64,000 bases of DNA, taken from contig NC_084793.1 in the NCBI RefSeq assembly GCF_963169125.1, positions 39,361,078-39,425,077 of the forward strand, in the 5' to 3' direction. Shown here one piece after another: positions 10,701-22,700 of the stretch (its first letter is position 1; every line of letters begins with the position of its first letter). Both the position numbers and the translations under genes were made by a program. The notes under the pieces were generated by a model. That model saw only the letters and a list, made by a program, of their open reading frames with translations. It had not been told where the DNA came from and did not search any database. This stretch comes from Humulus lupulus. Lineage: Eukaryota; Streptophyta; Magnoliopsida; Rosales; Cannabaceae.

Positions 10701-13700
10701 TCCGCGCGCACCGAAGTCCCAGACCAGGATGCCCCAAAGGGATGCCTCATGTAGTGAGACGCTCGCCACATAGGTTGCATGCCTATGGGTGTTGCGCTAA
10801 GATGGGCGCTCGTGCCATCATGAGAATACGGCCAAGTCTCAAATGCACAAGGGCCTCGCTATTCGAGGTCCAACTCGCCTAGACGCAACATACTCTCATA
10901 GCCGCACGCCGCATACCAAGAAGAAATAAGAGCCTCGCATAGCGAGGCCCAATACGCACAGGTTCCAAAACACACGCCCGAAGAAAAAGGCATCACATAG
11001 CGAGGCCCTGCCTGCTTAAAATGTTGAGGACGACTATCTTGCGCCCAAGATTCAACGCGAGACCTTGTGTCTCGCCAACCTGAGGACTTGCGCGAGGCGC
11101 CTTGTCCCATCACATGCACCTCGTGCCTTGCTGAAGAGGCCTTGCTTCCCTTCCTGAAGTAGATGCCACCAACGAGGCACATCCTCGTCGTGGCTTCTCA
11201 CTACATGTAAAGTCAGAAACTTCAGGAATATGCGTACGAGGAACACTTGTAAAGAGACAATAATCATTTGGTGTCAAGCTAGAATTGGTGAAGACGACTA
11301 AGTGTGTTATTCATGATAACTCGCAAGCTTTCCTACACTTAGCAAAATGTAAGGAAACTTAGAGAATGTGTGTATCTTGGAAATGTGAGGACCACTAGGT
11401 ATGAGGCACGCGTATGGGTACGGGATGTACAACCATGAAGAGGACAGAGGCATGACTCTGACATTCATATCAAATAAGTATTGGTTGTATGAATTAGTAT
11501 AAGGAGTGGAGGCACTGCCTAAATACCTCTGACCATGTACCAGGGTCGACACCATAACCTTCTGCACCACTACGACCAGTGCCACTACTCCAACAGTGTA
11601 CCTATGTACAATCTTGTCCCCTAGGATCACTATGTATCAAGAGCCATTAGAGCTCCACTATAAATAGATCTTCACCCCTTCGACAAAGGGGTTGGAAAAT
11701 TCATTGTATATAAAGGAAATTAAGCAATATACGAGTTTTTCTCCATTGTTGTTCAATACTCTTCTTCTTAAAGTTTTTTCTTGGTTCATCATTTTCTTAT
11801 TGACATTTGAGTTTTCTGACCTAATATCATTAACGAGTTCTCACCATCAACATTTTGGTGCCATCTGTGGGAAGGACAAAGGTAAAGGTATTTCTCTTCC
11901 ATTGTTTTCGACTAGGACAGATGCCAAGGCGATCAAGACGCATGCAAGAGTTACAAGATGTGGAGATCCAGATGGACGAAGACCAGTTGAAGGCCTCCAT
12001 AAGAGACCCTCCACCACCTCAGAACGGAGGTGCACCAAAGGGACACCCAACCCTTGGTGGGGAAAGAGAAGTGTCGTCTCCCATTATCCAATCCAATGGG
12101 GATCACCGAGCACCCTCAGTCGCCCCTGTGGGTAGCCTATGTACACACCCTTCACCTCAACCAGTACCAATAGCATTGTGTTTCGGCCATCAGGACCCTA
12201 GTCCCTCTACACGTAGGCCTGGTGAGAGTCCCTGGGTACACTCGATGAGCTCAAGCTCCCGAAACCATTTTTATGAGGATGAGATACACTTGTTACACAA
12301 TAAAAATCAAAGGCTAGAGACTACATTAGAGAACATGAAAGATGTTATGAATGGCCTACTGAAAGGGAAGTCAGGCATGCCTTTTCCCAAGTGTAAGGAG
12401 AAATAGCACAGGACAAGGGAAACCACCGTCCCCATAGATGACGAGAAGACGCGACACTCCACTAGCAACACTCCTCGGTGAAAGAACTGTGAGGGCTCCA
12501 CACCAACGATGCAACCCCAGGAGCAGAGGCTGAGAAATTATGCTAGTCGAAGGAACGAAGCTGAAGTCACACCTAAGAAAGCACCCCCTGACCTAAGAGA
12601 GAAGCTCAATAAAAGAATTTCAAACATGAGGATGACACCCCATATGGCTCCTCCAAGGGACACAGAGAAAGGGAAAGTTGACCCCTCCTATCTCAGGAAC
12701 TCCTTGAACAAAAAGAGACAAGAGCTTGACTCCAAGAAGTGAACCCTCAGAAGTAAGATAATCACGACATCAAAGGATGAGGGCATGATGACGAATTTGA
12801 TTATGAGTTGCCCTTCACCTGAGAGATCCAGGTAGAACAACTAGCCACCAATTTCAAGCAGCCACATATGACCCCTTATGTGGGAACGACTGATCCTAAG
12901 TACCACTTACATGACTTTAATGACCTGATGAAGCTAAGCGAGCTCAATAGAAGGGTGAGATGTCATTGTATTGCAGTCACCCTAAAGGGAGCTACATATA
13001 AGTGGTTCAAAAGACTGAGAGCAAGAACCATCAGGTTATGGCAACAATTTTCCGATTAGTTCCTTCAACATCATCACGTTGTTCGCGACTACACTATGTC
13101 GGGTACGAGCCTCGCCAACGTGAAACAAGGTGAGAATGAGAGTTTGAAAAGTTACATCCATCGGTTCAATATGCAGGTAGCAAAGGTAGGGAGCTTGTAA
13201 AGGGGCGAACTCAAAATGATCATCACAACAGGAGTGCGTCCCGGAAGTAAAATTTGGGACAACATGCTCAAGAGAGAAGTGGCAGACCAAGATGATTTTT
13301 ATGAAAGAGTACAGAAAGACAACAGAGTTGAAAACGGGCATGAGAATCTCAAGGATGGAAGGATTGGACCCTTACCAAACTATTCATCTCAGGACACCTC
13401 CGATGACGTGAAGAAGAAAATGACACATGATAACCGAAGAGATCACCTCCCAAAGAAGAGCATGTATGGGAACGAGCCTCGACCTCCTCCATATACATTC
13501 TATTTGAGGGAACATATATTCGTCACTAATGAGAATTGGGTCCCCTTCAAAAGGCCAACACCCATGAGGCATGATAGGTCAAAGAGGGACCCAAGCAAAT
13601 ATAGTCAATACAACAAAGACATAGGCCATACCACCGAAGAGTGTACCCATCTCAAGATTGAGATTGAAGAGCTCATTCATAGGGGGCATCTTGGTATGTA

Positions 13701-16700
13701 TGTGAGGAGAGATAATCAGAGACCAGATGATTAACAAAATGTGTTTAGAAGAGTGACCCCCGAAGAGTTTTAAAGGAAAGAATGACCCTATTACATTCAA
13801 TAAGGAGGACGCAAGAAGGATACACTTTCCTCACAACGACCCCTTGGTGTTAACTGTCCAATTGGAAAACATTAGGATCCATAGAATTCTAGTTGATAAT
13901 GGCAACTCAGTAGACATCCTCTATCGCCAAGCTTTGGAAATAAGGGGTCTAGGAACGAAGAACCTGAAACCATGTGTTACTTCCCTATACAAATTTACTA
14001 GTGATTCAATTCAACCATTTGGAGCTATTGAGTTGTCCCTTACCATGGGTGAACAATCAAAGCAATCAACAATAATGTCGAGCTTCGTTGTAGTAGATTG
14101 AACATCCACCTTTAGCAAAGTGTTGGGAAGGCCCCCACTAAGAGAGATAAAGGCAATAGCATCAATTTACCATTAGGCCATGAAGTTACCGACCCTAGGC
14201 GAAGTGACTAGTGTAAAAGGATAGCAAAAAGAAGCCAGAGAATGGTACATCATGTCCCTTTGCACAGCTGCAAAGCTGCAGAAACTAATGGCAATGAAAA
14301 TACTAGGATGGGCAGCTAAGAAGTCAAACTCACTAGGACTATATCCCAAAGTCTTGGGGAATGTGAAAACAATGAGAATCTCTCAAGGAGACCACAAGAA
14401 GGAGTTGGCCACATGAGGATACAACTAAGGAGTCCTTTGCATGAGGAGGACCCCCTCGCATAGTGAGAGGTTACTCGTGCGCTAAAGGTCCCTCGACGCC
14501 CCCCCCCCCCCCCCCCCCCTTGTGTGATGCCTAACCCTTCACATGTCTGAGCCCTCCTTGGAACCCGTGCTCAAAATGTTGAATGTCTCATGGAGTTCCT
14601 CTGGTAAGACTTTCTTTTTTTCAGTAGTGAATCAAAGAGGTCACCTTCATTGACCTTGAGACATAGCATGTATACAAGAGCAAAATGATCAAGGTGCCCG
14701 AAGAGATAAATCCCGCCAACCACTTAGGGGGTAGGATACGTAGCAAAAGAAAAAAAAAACTTACAAAGCATCTCTTAAATTCATGAGGATTAGCTACTAT
14801 TATGGGTATCAAGGGAGTCAAAAGGTTCAACGAGGATAACCTCCTGATAAAGGCTAATACCTCCACCAGGGGTAAGGCCTCAAGGAGGACGTCCAACGAT
14901 AAGCCTGGAGCAACCACCAATTATCTAGCCAAAAAGGGTCCTAAAAGAGACGCTTGTAAAAAGGAGTCAAAATGTTCTACAAGGATAACCTCCTGATAAA
15001 GGATAAATACCTCCACGGGGGGTAAGGCTTCATGGAGGACGTCCACCGATAAGCCTAGAGTGGCCACCAATCCGTCTAGCCAAAAAGGGTCCTAAAAGAT
15101 ACACTTGTAAAAATATTACTATGTGTAGAGTCCAAGAACTTTACTTAGCTAGTTATTTAGTAGTATTATAGTATGTTTAGTATTATCTTTGTAATTGTGG
15201 ATTTTTGGTTCAGACCGGGAATTATTTGGACACTCATAGTAGTACTTATAGATTTTTTAAGTTTAATCTATAGTTTAAGAATATTAAGTATAACCTAAGG
15301 TTTGATTAAAGTGACTGATATTAAGGATTATATTTATTATATTATAAGGTTTAGACATCAACCAATAGGATTTTAAACACATGTTATGAATGGTGATTAA
15401 GGATTAAGTATGTTTAAATATTCAGCGTGTGCCGATATATCGCAGCTATAGGGGGCGATATATCGCAGCACGTAGATATGGAAAACACGAAACGATGCAC
15501 GGTCGCCTCGGGCATACTGGCCCAGGCGATATATCGCCTACAGGGGGCGATATATCGCCTCCTTCAACATATGTTCAATTGTTTTTGAATTCTTTTCCTT
15601 TCAGCCATTCAAACTTCTTCATAAGTCCAGCATCTTTTGAACGAGTCTTCAGCCTCTGCTGAACGATTATTCAAATGATTTTCACCTAAAAATCCATTAT
15701 TTTTATTCAAGTAAAATCAAGATCTTTTCATCTCCAAACTCTATAAATAGGACCTAGTACCCAGCCATTATTCACCATTTTCTCTAAGTTCAGAAGCTGC
15801 TAGTGTTAAGTGAGTGTGAGAGTGTAAACACCTGGTTTGGGGAAAAACTATAAGCTTAAACATCATAAGCTTATCAAACACTTTGGGAAGTGAGTTCTAT
15901 AGTATTTCGGTGGAGGTTAGATTGACCTTGCAAATCTTTGAGGTAACCAAAACTCTAGTTCCTTTCTGTATTATGTTTCCTTTCTCTTAGTCTTCTACTC
16001 AATTTCCTAACCTCATTCTTATTTTGGTTAGGGAATCCAAGTTCTTAAGCACTTAAGTTGTGGTAAGCATATTTTCTTTTAATGGTTTAGTCTTCCTATT
16101 CTCTTTCATTTCATCTCTTTCCTTCTTTCAACTCACTCTTGTTCATTATGGTTTTAGGAGTGTTCCAAAAGTCCCAACTCAGTCCATTATATCCCGGTAA
16201 CTTTGGTAAGGAAAATAGGCTAGAATCTATATGTTTATGTTTATGTTATCTTATGTGTTATGTTATGATATGTTATGAATGTGTTATGAATTTGTTATGC
16301 ATGTGTTTGTTGTAGGCTTGGGCTTATGCCCTATTTGACTAACAAGACCCCAAAAAGATTGTGGGCATATGCCTATTTAGCTGGTAGGACCCCACTAATC
16401 TCATGGGCATAAGCTTGTTTAGTCTATGGGACCCCAAGTAATAATGGCCATTATAATAAGTGAATTATGTGTTATGATATGTCTTTACGTTATTATGAAA
16501 TTATGTTTATGTTTATGACTATGTGTTAGATTTTTCCTTGCTGGGCATTAGGCTCATTCCTTTCTGTTTTATGTGCAGGAAAATAAGCTTTAGAGGCGGA
16601 AAGATTCGTGACGCTTAGAGGATGTGTATCGATGGTGAATGGAGTCAAGGGGCCGAGCGTTATTCGATTCGAGGATGTAGTCTTGTTTATGCTTTTATGG

Positions 16701-19700
16701 TTTTAAATGTATTTTCCGCATTTTCTATGTAACTCTTTTTAGTTTTTAAGTTATTTTTGTTTTAAAGACAATGGGTACCCATATCCTACTTATTTTATGA
16801 AAGTAAACTTTGTTTCTACAAGTTTCTGATAAATTATGGTATTTTCGCAAAAATGTAAGTTTTATGTATAGTTTCGTTAATGGTCCAAAAAGTCTAGAGT
16901 AGTGGGTCATTACACTATGCCTAATAACGAGAAGGACACTTCTCAAACAAAAATAACAAGCAAGAGGAAAAATTGTAAAAGGATGGCAAAAACCCAAAGG
17001 GTTAAATGTCCGTAAAAAATAAAATTTAGTCAAGGTGCACCAAAAAAACTATAGTCATCATGCGAAAGAGGACATAAGGAATTCATCATAAAGAAATGGC
17101 TTATCAAAGTCCCTTACATGTAAAGAGGATGATTAAGGCTCAGGGGGCCAATACATCCTCACAGCTACTACAAAAATAAAAAAGGGGTCCAAGCATAAAA
17201 GTTCTACACATGATGGCGGACTTAAAAAAGTTCCACACATGAAAACGGGCTTAAAAGGATCCTAAATATAAAAATTCTACTCATGATAGAGGACTTAAGA
17301 AGTTCCATGCAAAAAAAGAGAAGGTAGAGGGTCATGTGACACCCCTCCTGAGAAGACAAAAGATGAGCCTCAAAGATGTCCATATGGTTTCCACCTCAAC
17401 CTTTCCATTCGACAATCTTCTCAGTAGCATACTCACCAAAGGGAGACAGGTTCACGTTGGAATCGATTCTGCACACGACATGCAATGTTCACTCGACTAT
17501 GTTGTTCTCGACATTCACCAGCTCAAGCTCAAGAACACCAATTTTCTCATTGAGGGACTGGATGGTAGCTTCAAGCGTAGTGTTAGATTGAGAGGTTGAG
17601 GCGGCCTTGGCTATTGCAACATCCCTCTTGTGAATTGCCTCAGCAAGCTGGCCCTCCAAATCGCTAACTCGGGCATTTAACTTGTATTTCTCTATCCTGA
17701 CCAAGGAAAGGTCCCCCATTTCCACTTCTAGCTAAGACTACAAGCGCAGCATTGAGGAAGAACTGGAGGTAACGAAGCAATGTCCCAAGATGGAAGCCTA
17801 AGTAAGAATAAGAAAATGTCAACAATCGGGTGCTAATAAAAATGATAGGCATAATGTCTTGGTGCATACCTAGATAGAGGCTCATAGATAAGCCTCACCC
17901 AAATCATTGTTTTGAACATCGTACATGGATTGCTAGAGAGCTTTAGTAATCCTCCCCATATGGTGGCCCATGGCCTCTCTATACTAGGCCTCCAAAGGAT
18001 GCCCCCAGCTTGATGGGGCGAAGCGCGTACACTTTTGGACGTATGCCTAGATAGAGAAGGAGACTGAAAGGGTCCTGACCCATTGATAGAAGTGTGGGGG
18101 GCAGAAGTGTAAGGAGTCACCTCCTTGGGAAGTGAGGTACCCGAGAATCCTCATCCCAAGTGCACCTCCAAGAGAGGAAGAGAATTGTCAAAAGAGGGCA
18201 GGACGAAGTTCCTCTTGGGGACAGAGGAAGAGGGATGAGGAACAACAAAGATAGACTCATCACCTATTGTAGATGACGGGATTCGAGAAGTAACATCGTC
18301 AGCACATCCATCATCTGCACCTTCATTGCACTTATTAGTCAAGGACCTTAAAAATGAGTAATTCTCTAAATCCACCTCAACCTCATCCTCTGTATCCATC
18401 ACATCATCACCAGAATAGTGGTAGTCTTCGTCGTCGTCATCTGCACCCTTTGAATCAGAAAGTGTGGATGAGACAGAACACAAGGAAATCGTCTTATCAG
18501 AAGACAACAACCCATATGAATGGAGGTCTCCCTCATTGAAAAGATAACTTGCCTGCTTGCGTGTGGATGGGACATCCAAGATCGTTGTTACACGCTAGGA
18601 TGTCGCAGGACCCAAGACAGGACCAACTATACCCCCTCACAACCTAAAAACAAAATAAAGGAAAGAATTCAGTAAGGAAAGTCCTAGGAAAAGGATAAAG
18701 GTAAAAAAAAAAAAAGTAGAAAACAACAAGCTTACTTGACTGGTTGAAATGAGTATGTTGTGTAGACACACTATCGGTAAAGAAAAAGTCACTCTTCCAC
18801 GAACCCTTGTGGGAGATAGAACCCTCCACGAGGGGGCACCCTGTGAGGGCTACGACGTTTTGGAGTTGGTAGAAAGCAGGGGCCAATGGGTTAACCCTCA
18901 AAGTAAACAGATGATGGACCTCCTTCATCGAGGGTCCATGCTTGTGCACTTGCTTGTACGAAACATATAAACAACTCAACATGACCCCCGAGTTAGGTGA
19001 CAACTAGAGAGGCGTCATTTCGAAGTAGTTAAGTACCTTCACAAAGAAGGGATGGAGAGGCATGGACCCCTAGATCTGATCACATAATCGCTAAAAGCTA
19101 CAAACCCCTCCGGCGAGTTATACGCACGGCAGCACAAGTCATAATAGTGTAGTAGATATTTGACGATAGTTGATGGGCTTTCAACATGTTGGAAAGCTTA
19201 GTCTAAGTCATGGTGGGGGCAATGTCCATAATCTCAAAATCGTTGGGATCCTCCTTGGCATATTCGGTACCTGAATACAAACAAGACGTGGTTTGTGAGC
19301 AACTGACTTCGTTGATCCCTTAGAAGGCTCCCTGTGTGTCCTATGTCTACCTACATGTTGTTTAACCCTATAATGTCTGGTCATAGATGGAGAAAGAAAC
19401 GAGGGAAAAATCATGCAAAGAAACTCAGGCCCATGTGGATTTCCATCAGCACCCCTGTGGGCAGGGCCCTTAGCATTAAGGACTCTGGCACCATATTCGC
19501 CATAAGGAGAAAGAGGTTCGGGAGGCAAGTTTTCTTCTGGGTAGGAAATCTCAACTAAGTAGTCCTGAAGAGTCAATTTTTGCTGGGCTACATATGACTC
19601 ATGCCATGGGGAGAAGCCTTCACCCCCAGTGACAAATTTGAGCTCACTCTCAAGGCCTCATATCTTTTGCCTAAGGTTGGATATCTACTGCAGGTAGTGC

Positions 19701-22700
19701 ATTCACACGCCCGTGTTCATGGAGGGTTTATGGGTATCAGCTTTGGAGTAAGAGGATGACAACTCTATAGGTTTAACACCAGGAGAGACTTTAAAGGACC
19801 GTCCATATGCCATGGAAAACTAAGACTCGACAGACGTGTGTGCGTGAAAACAACCCTCTATCTACAAAACGAAAAAGGTGTGATTAAGGTAAAATAACCC
19901 TACGCATACACGCCTAGCACACCTTGGGCACAAGGAATTCTTAAGGAAAATATAAATACGAACCTACGACCTCTGCCCTCGTATAAAACCAAAGAAAAGC
20001 ACACATGGGTCATCGGGAAAGAAAAGCATACCTAGATGTGCATAAGCAGATCCTTGGATATGCGAGGGCGGGCCTTTGGATGTGAAAAGACGAACCCTTG
20101 GATATGAAAGGGCGGGCCTGTGATAGTCAGTATCCCATGATCCGTAGGGGAAAATATCGGGTAAAGTTGTGCAATCCCACATTGCCTGGGGAAGGTCAAT
20201 TGTGATGATTCTAAAACTGTGTAGGTATTGGACTACACAATTGAAGAAGACTTAAATGGATTGATAAGTACTACCTATGCCAACAAGATGCATCTTCTTT
20301 TCGGTAATCCATTACTTGAGAACTCCAAAGTTAAGCATGCTTGACCTGGAGTAGTCTCATGATGGGTGACCTCCTGGGAAGTTTTCTCAGGAAGCGTGCG
20401 AATAAGGACAAAGCACGTTGGAAAGACTCATGTTGGTTTGCAGGGTTAGTTGTCATTCCAAGAAGCAATCATATTGACGTGGGCCGTTAAAAACTTGCAC
20501 GGGACAAGGATGAATGAGTAAAAAAAAAAGAAAAAGGGGGGAAAAGTACCTCAAGAGTGCTTCTATAGAGGATAGAACCTTGGAGCTCTTGGAAATAGCT
20601 TATAAGGAATACCACTAGGCTAAGCAAGTCTTGGTGTAAAGAAATGGATTCAAGCCTTAAGGAATTTATAGGGAGAGCCAAGACTCCCTAGCCTTTGGAT
20701 CAAATCTAATGTGAATGGTGAAGATCAAAAGCATTGGTAGCTTTGGGATCTGCAATTGAAGATGATTGTCCCTCATTTAATTACAAGGGTGCACATGGAT
20801 CACCACCTTAGTTATTTGGTTTATGTGTTTCTTTATGAAATACAAAGAAACACACCACCCAAATGCATTTTGTGTTTCTCCATATTCCACAAGATAACAC
20901 ACCAATGTTGAGCCTTCCACGCCTCTTAAAGTAAAGCAATATATGGATATGAAAGAGTCTACAAGAACACTTACAAGTATACTTATAGACTCAGGGGCAA
21001 GTGTAGATATGGGAAATTATCCCTTAAAGCATCCCATGCCAAGCCGCAAAGTTCGGCCTCGCCATATGAGGTCGAGAGCACAAGGCACCCCCGACTAAGG
21101 GCCTAGCTATGTGAGGCCAAGTGCAAGGCACCCTTTGTTAGGAACAATTCCTAGTGTGCAGCGGAAATTACTGTAATGATATACAACAAAAAAATTTATA
21201 TAAGGATCCTTTAATATGCAATATGTTAATTAATATATAATATGTATATGAAAAATAATATGAAACGATTTACCTCTTGTAGTCTATCAAGAATCATTGA
21301 ATCTTTTCGTATATATTTTGAACTTTCTATCCTCGCTAGAGTACTCACACTAGATCTTACAAAGCATTCTCTACACTTCAAGATGTGGGTGGGCACATAG
21401 AGAATAAGGATCAATTTTTTGAATCAAAAGTATTCTCAACACATGAGACTCTTGATTACAGGCTAGAGAGAAAAGGATTTTGTTTTGTGAAAAAGATGAT
21501 AGTTTTTCTTCTCTGTAAAAACTTGTTGTGACTTGTTGTTTCTATTTTTCTATCATATAGAATATATAGACATTATTATCATAATAATAATAGTAAATAA
21601 AAATTATCATCTTTAATAATAATAATGATGATGATGATGATGATGATGATAAAAGACAAAGTCTAGCATTCCATTTTAAAACCCCATTTAAAATGTGTTA
21701 TTATTTAATTAATAATAAAAATAAAAATCAATATCTGATAACATCAGAAGTGCCACATGCATAGAGCAGTCCAAGCCCTATGCGTGTGGCCTATCCCTGA
21801 AAAATGGGATTTGATTTTTCATGTTATTTTTATTTTAATTAATTAATAATTAGAAATCATAATAATGTATCATCTTTTTAAGGAAAAGATAATAACTTAA
21901 TTTTCAAAATTCAAAATTTGAATTTCCATTATCATCTTATTATTAATTAAATAAATATCATAATCAACACCATTTTTTACTATCCATATTTATCTATTCA
22001 CACTTAAATAAAATAATTGATTAAAATCAATTTATTCTATTTCGACACAATTTTGAAAATTGCACAAATGCAATAATAAATTGTGTAACTTCAATTATCA
22101 CATAATTGCACATTTATCCTGAAGAATAAATATTCTCTCAAATAGACCATTCATATTTTAACCCTTGTATCAACTCTTACATTGATTAGTGTTGATAGAG
22201 TCGCCCTAAGGACCTATGGACCAATAGTTCCAAGCTCCAATAAATAAAATATTATTAACCAAAACTCTTTGATTCAATAATCATATTTATTAATCTCATG
22301 ATTATTCAACTATAAATATGAGACTGAACTCTTAAGAATTAAAGGCATATATTTACTGAGTACTTTATTGTAACCATAAAGTGTACATTAATATAATGAT
22401 TACATACAAAATAATCATCTATTGATGATCCTTAATTAAGTGGGAATAAAATTACCTTTTTACCCTTTTAATTATATCTTGATTCCTAGTGTACCATTGA
22501 CTTTACTAGTGAAGGTTAATTCATAATCTGATTATGAATTTGACGTCAATAACATTTTCAGTTCCAAAAGCCAACTTAAAAGGGAATCATCATTCAATAT
22601 ATAAGAAGGTATATACTCCATGTCTGTTAATCTATATCCCCAGCCATCATTAAGTCCCCAAAACAATAGTTCTTAGCCTGATCATTCTGACAAACCGCAA

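Noticed and set aside
11307..11630. 107-codon open frame on the - strand
   Set aside because: It lies in the Tat-like LTR and recurs in decayed form in the other LTR without conserved coding potential.
12509..12742. An independent basic protein gene
   Set aside because: It sits between two parts of gypsy gag in the same strand and is best read as the gag linker.
14826..15110. CRISPR-like direct repeats
   Set aside because: Only two long units of about 155 bp without spacers in a plant transposon. CRISPR is not expected here.
20318..20395. A real 5S rRNA gene
   Set aside because: Only the 3' two-thirds match and the flanks are Cassandra-like LTR. No tandem 5S unit or spacer.
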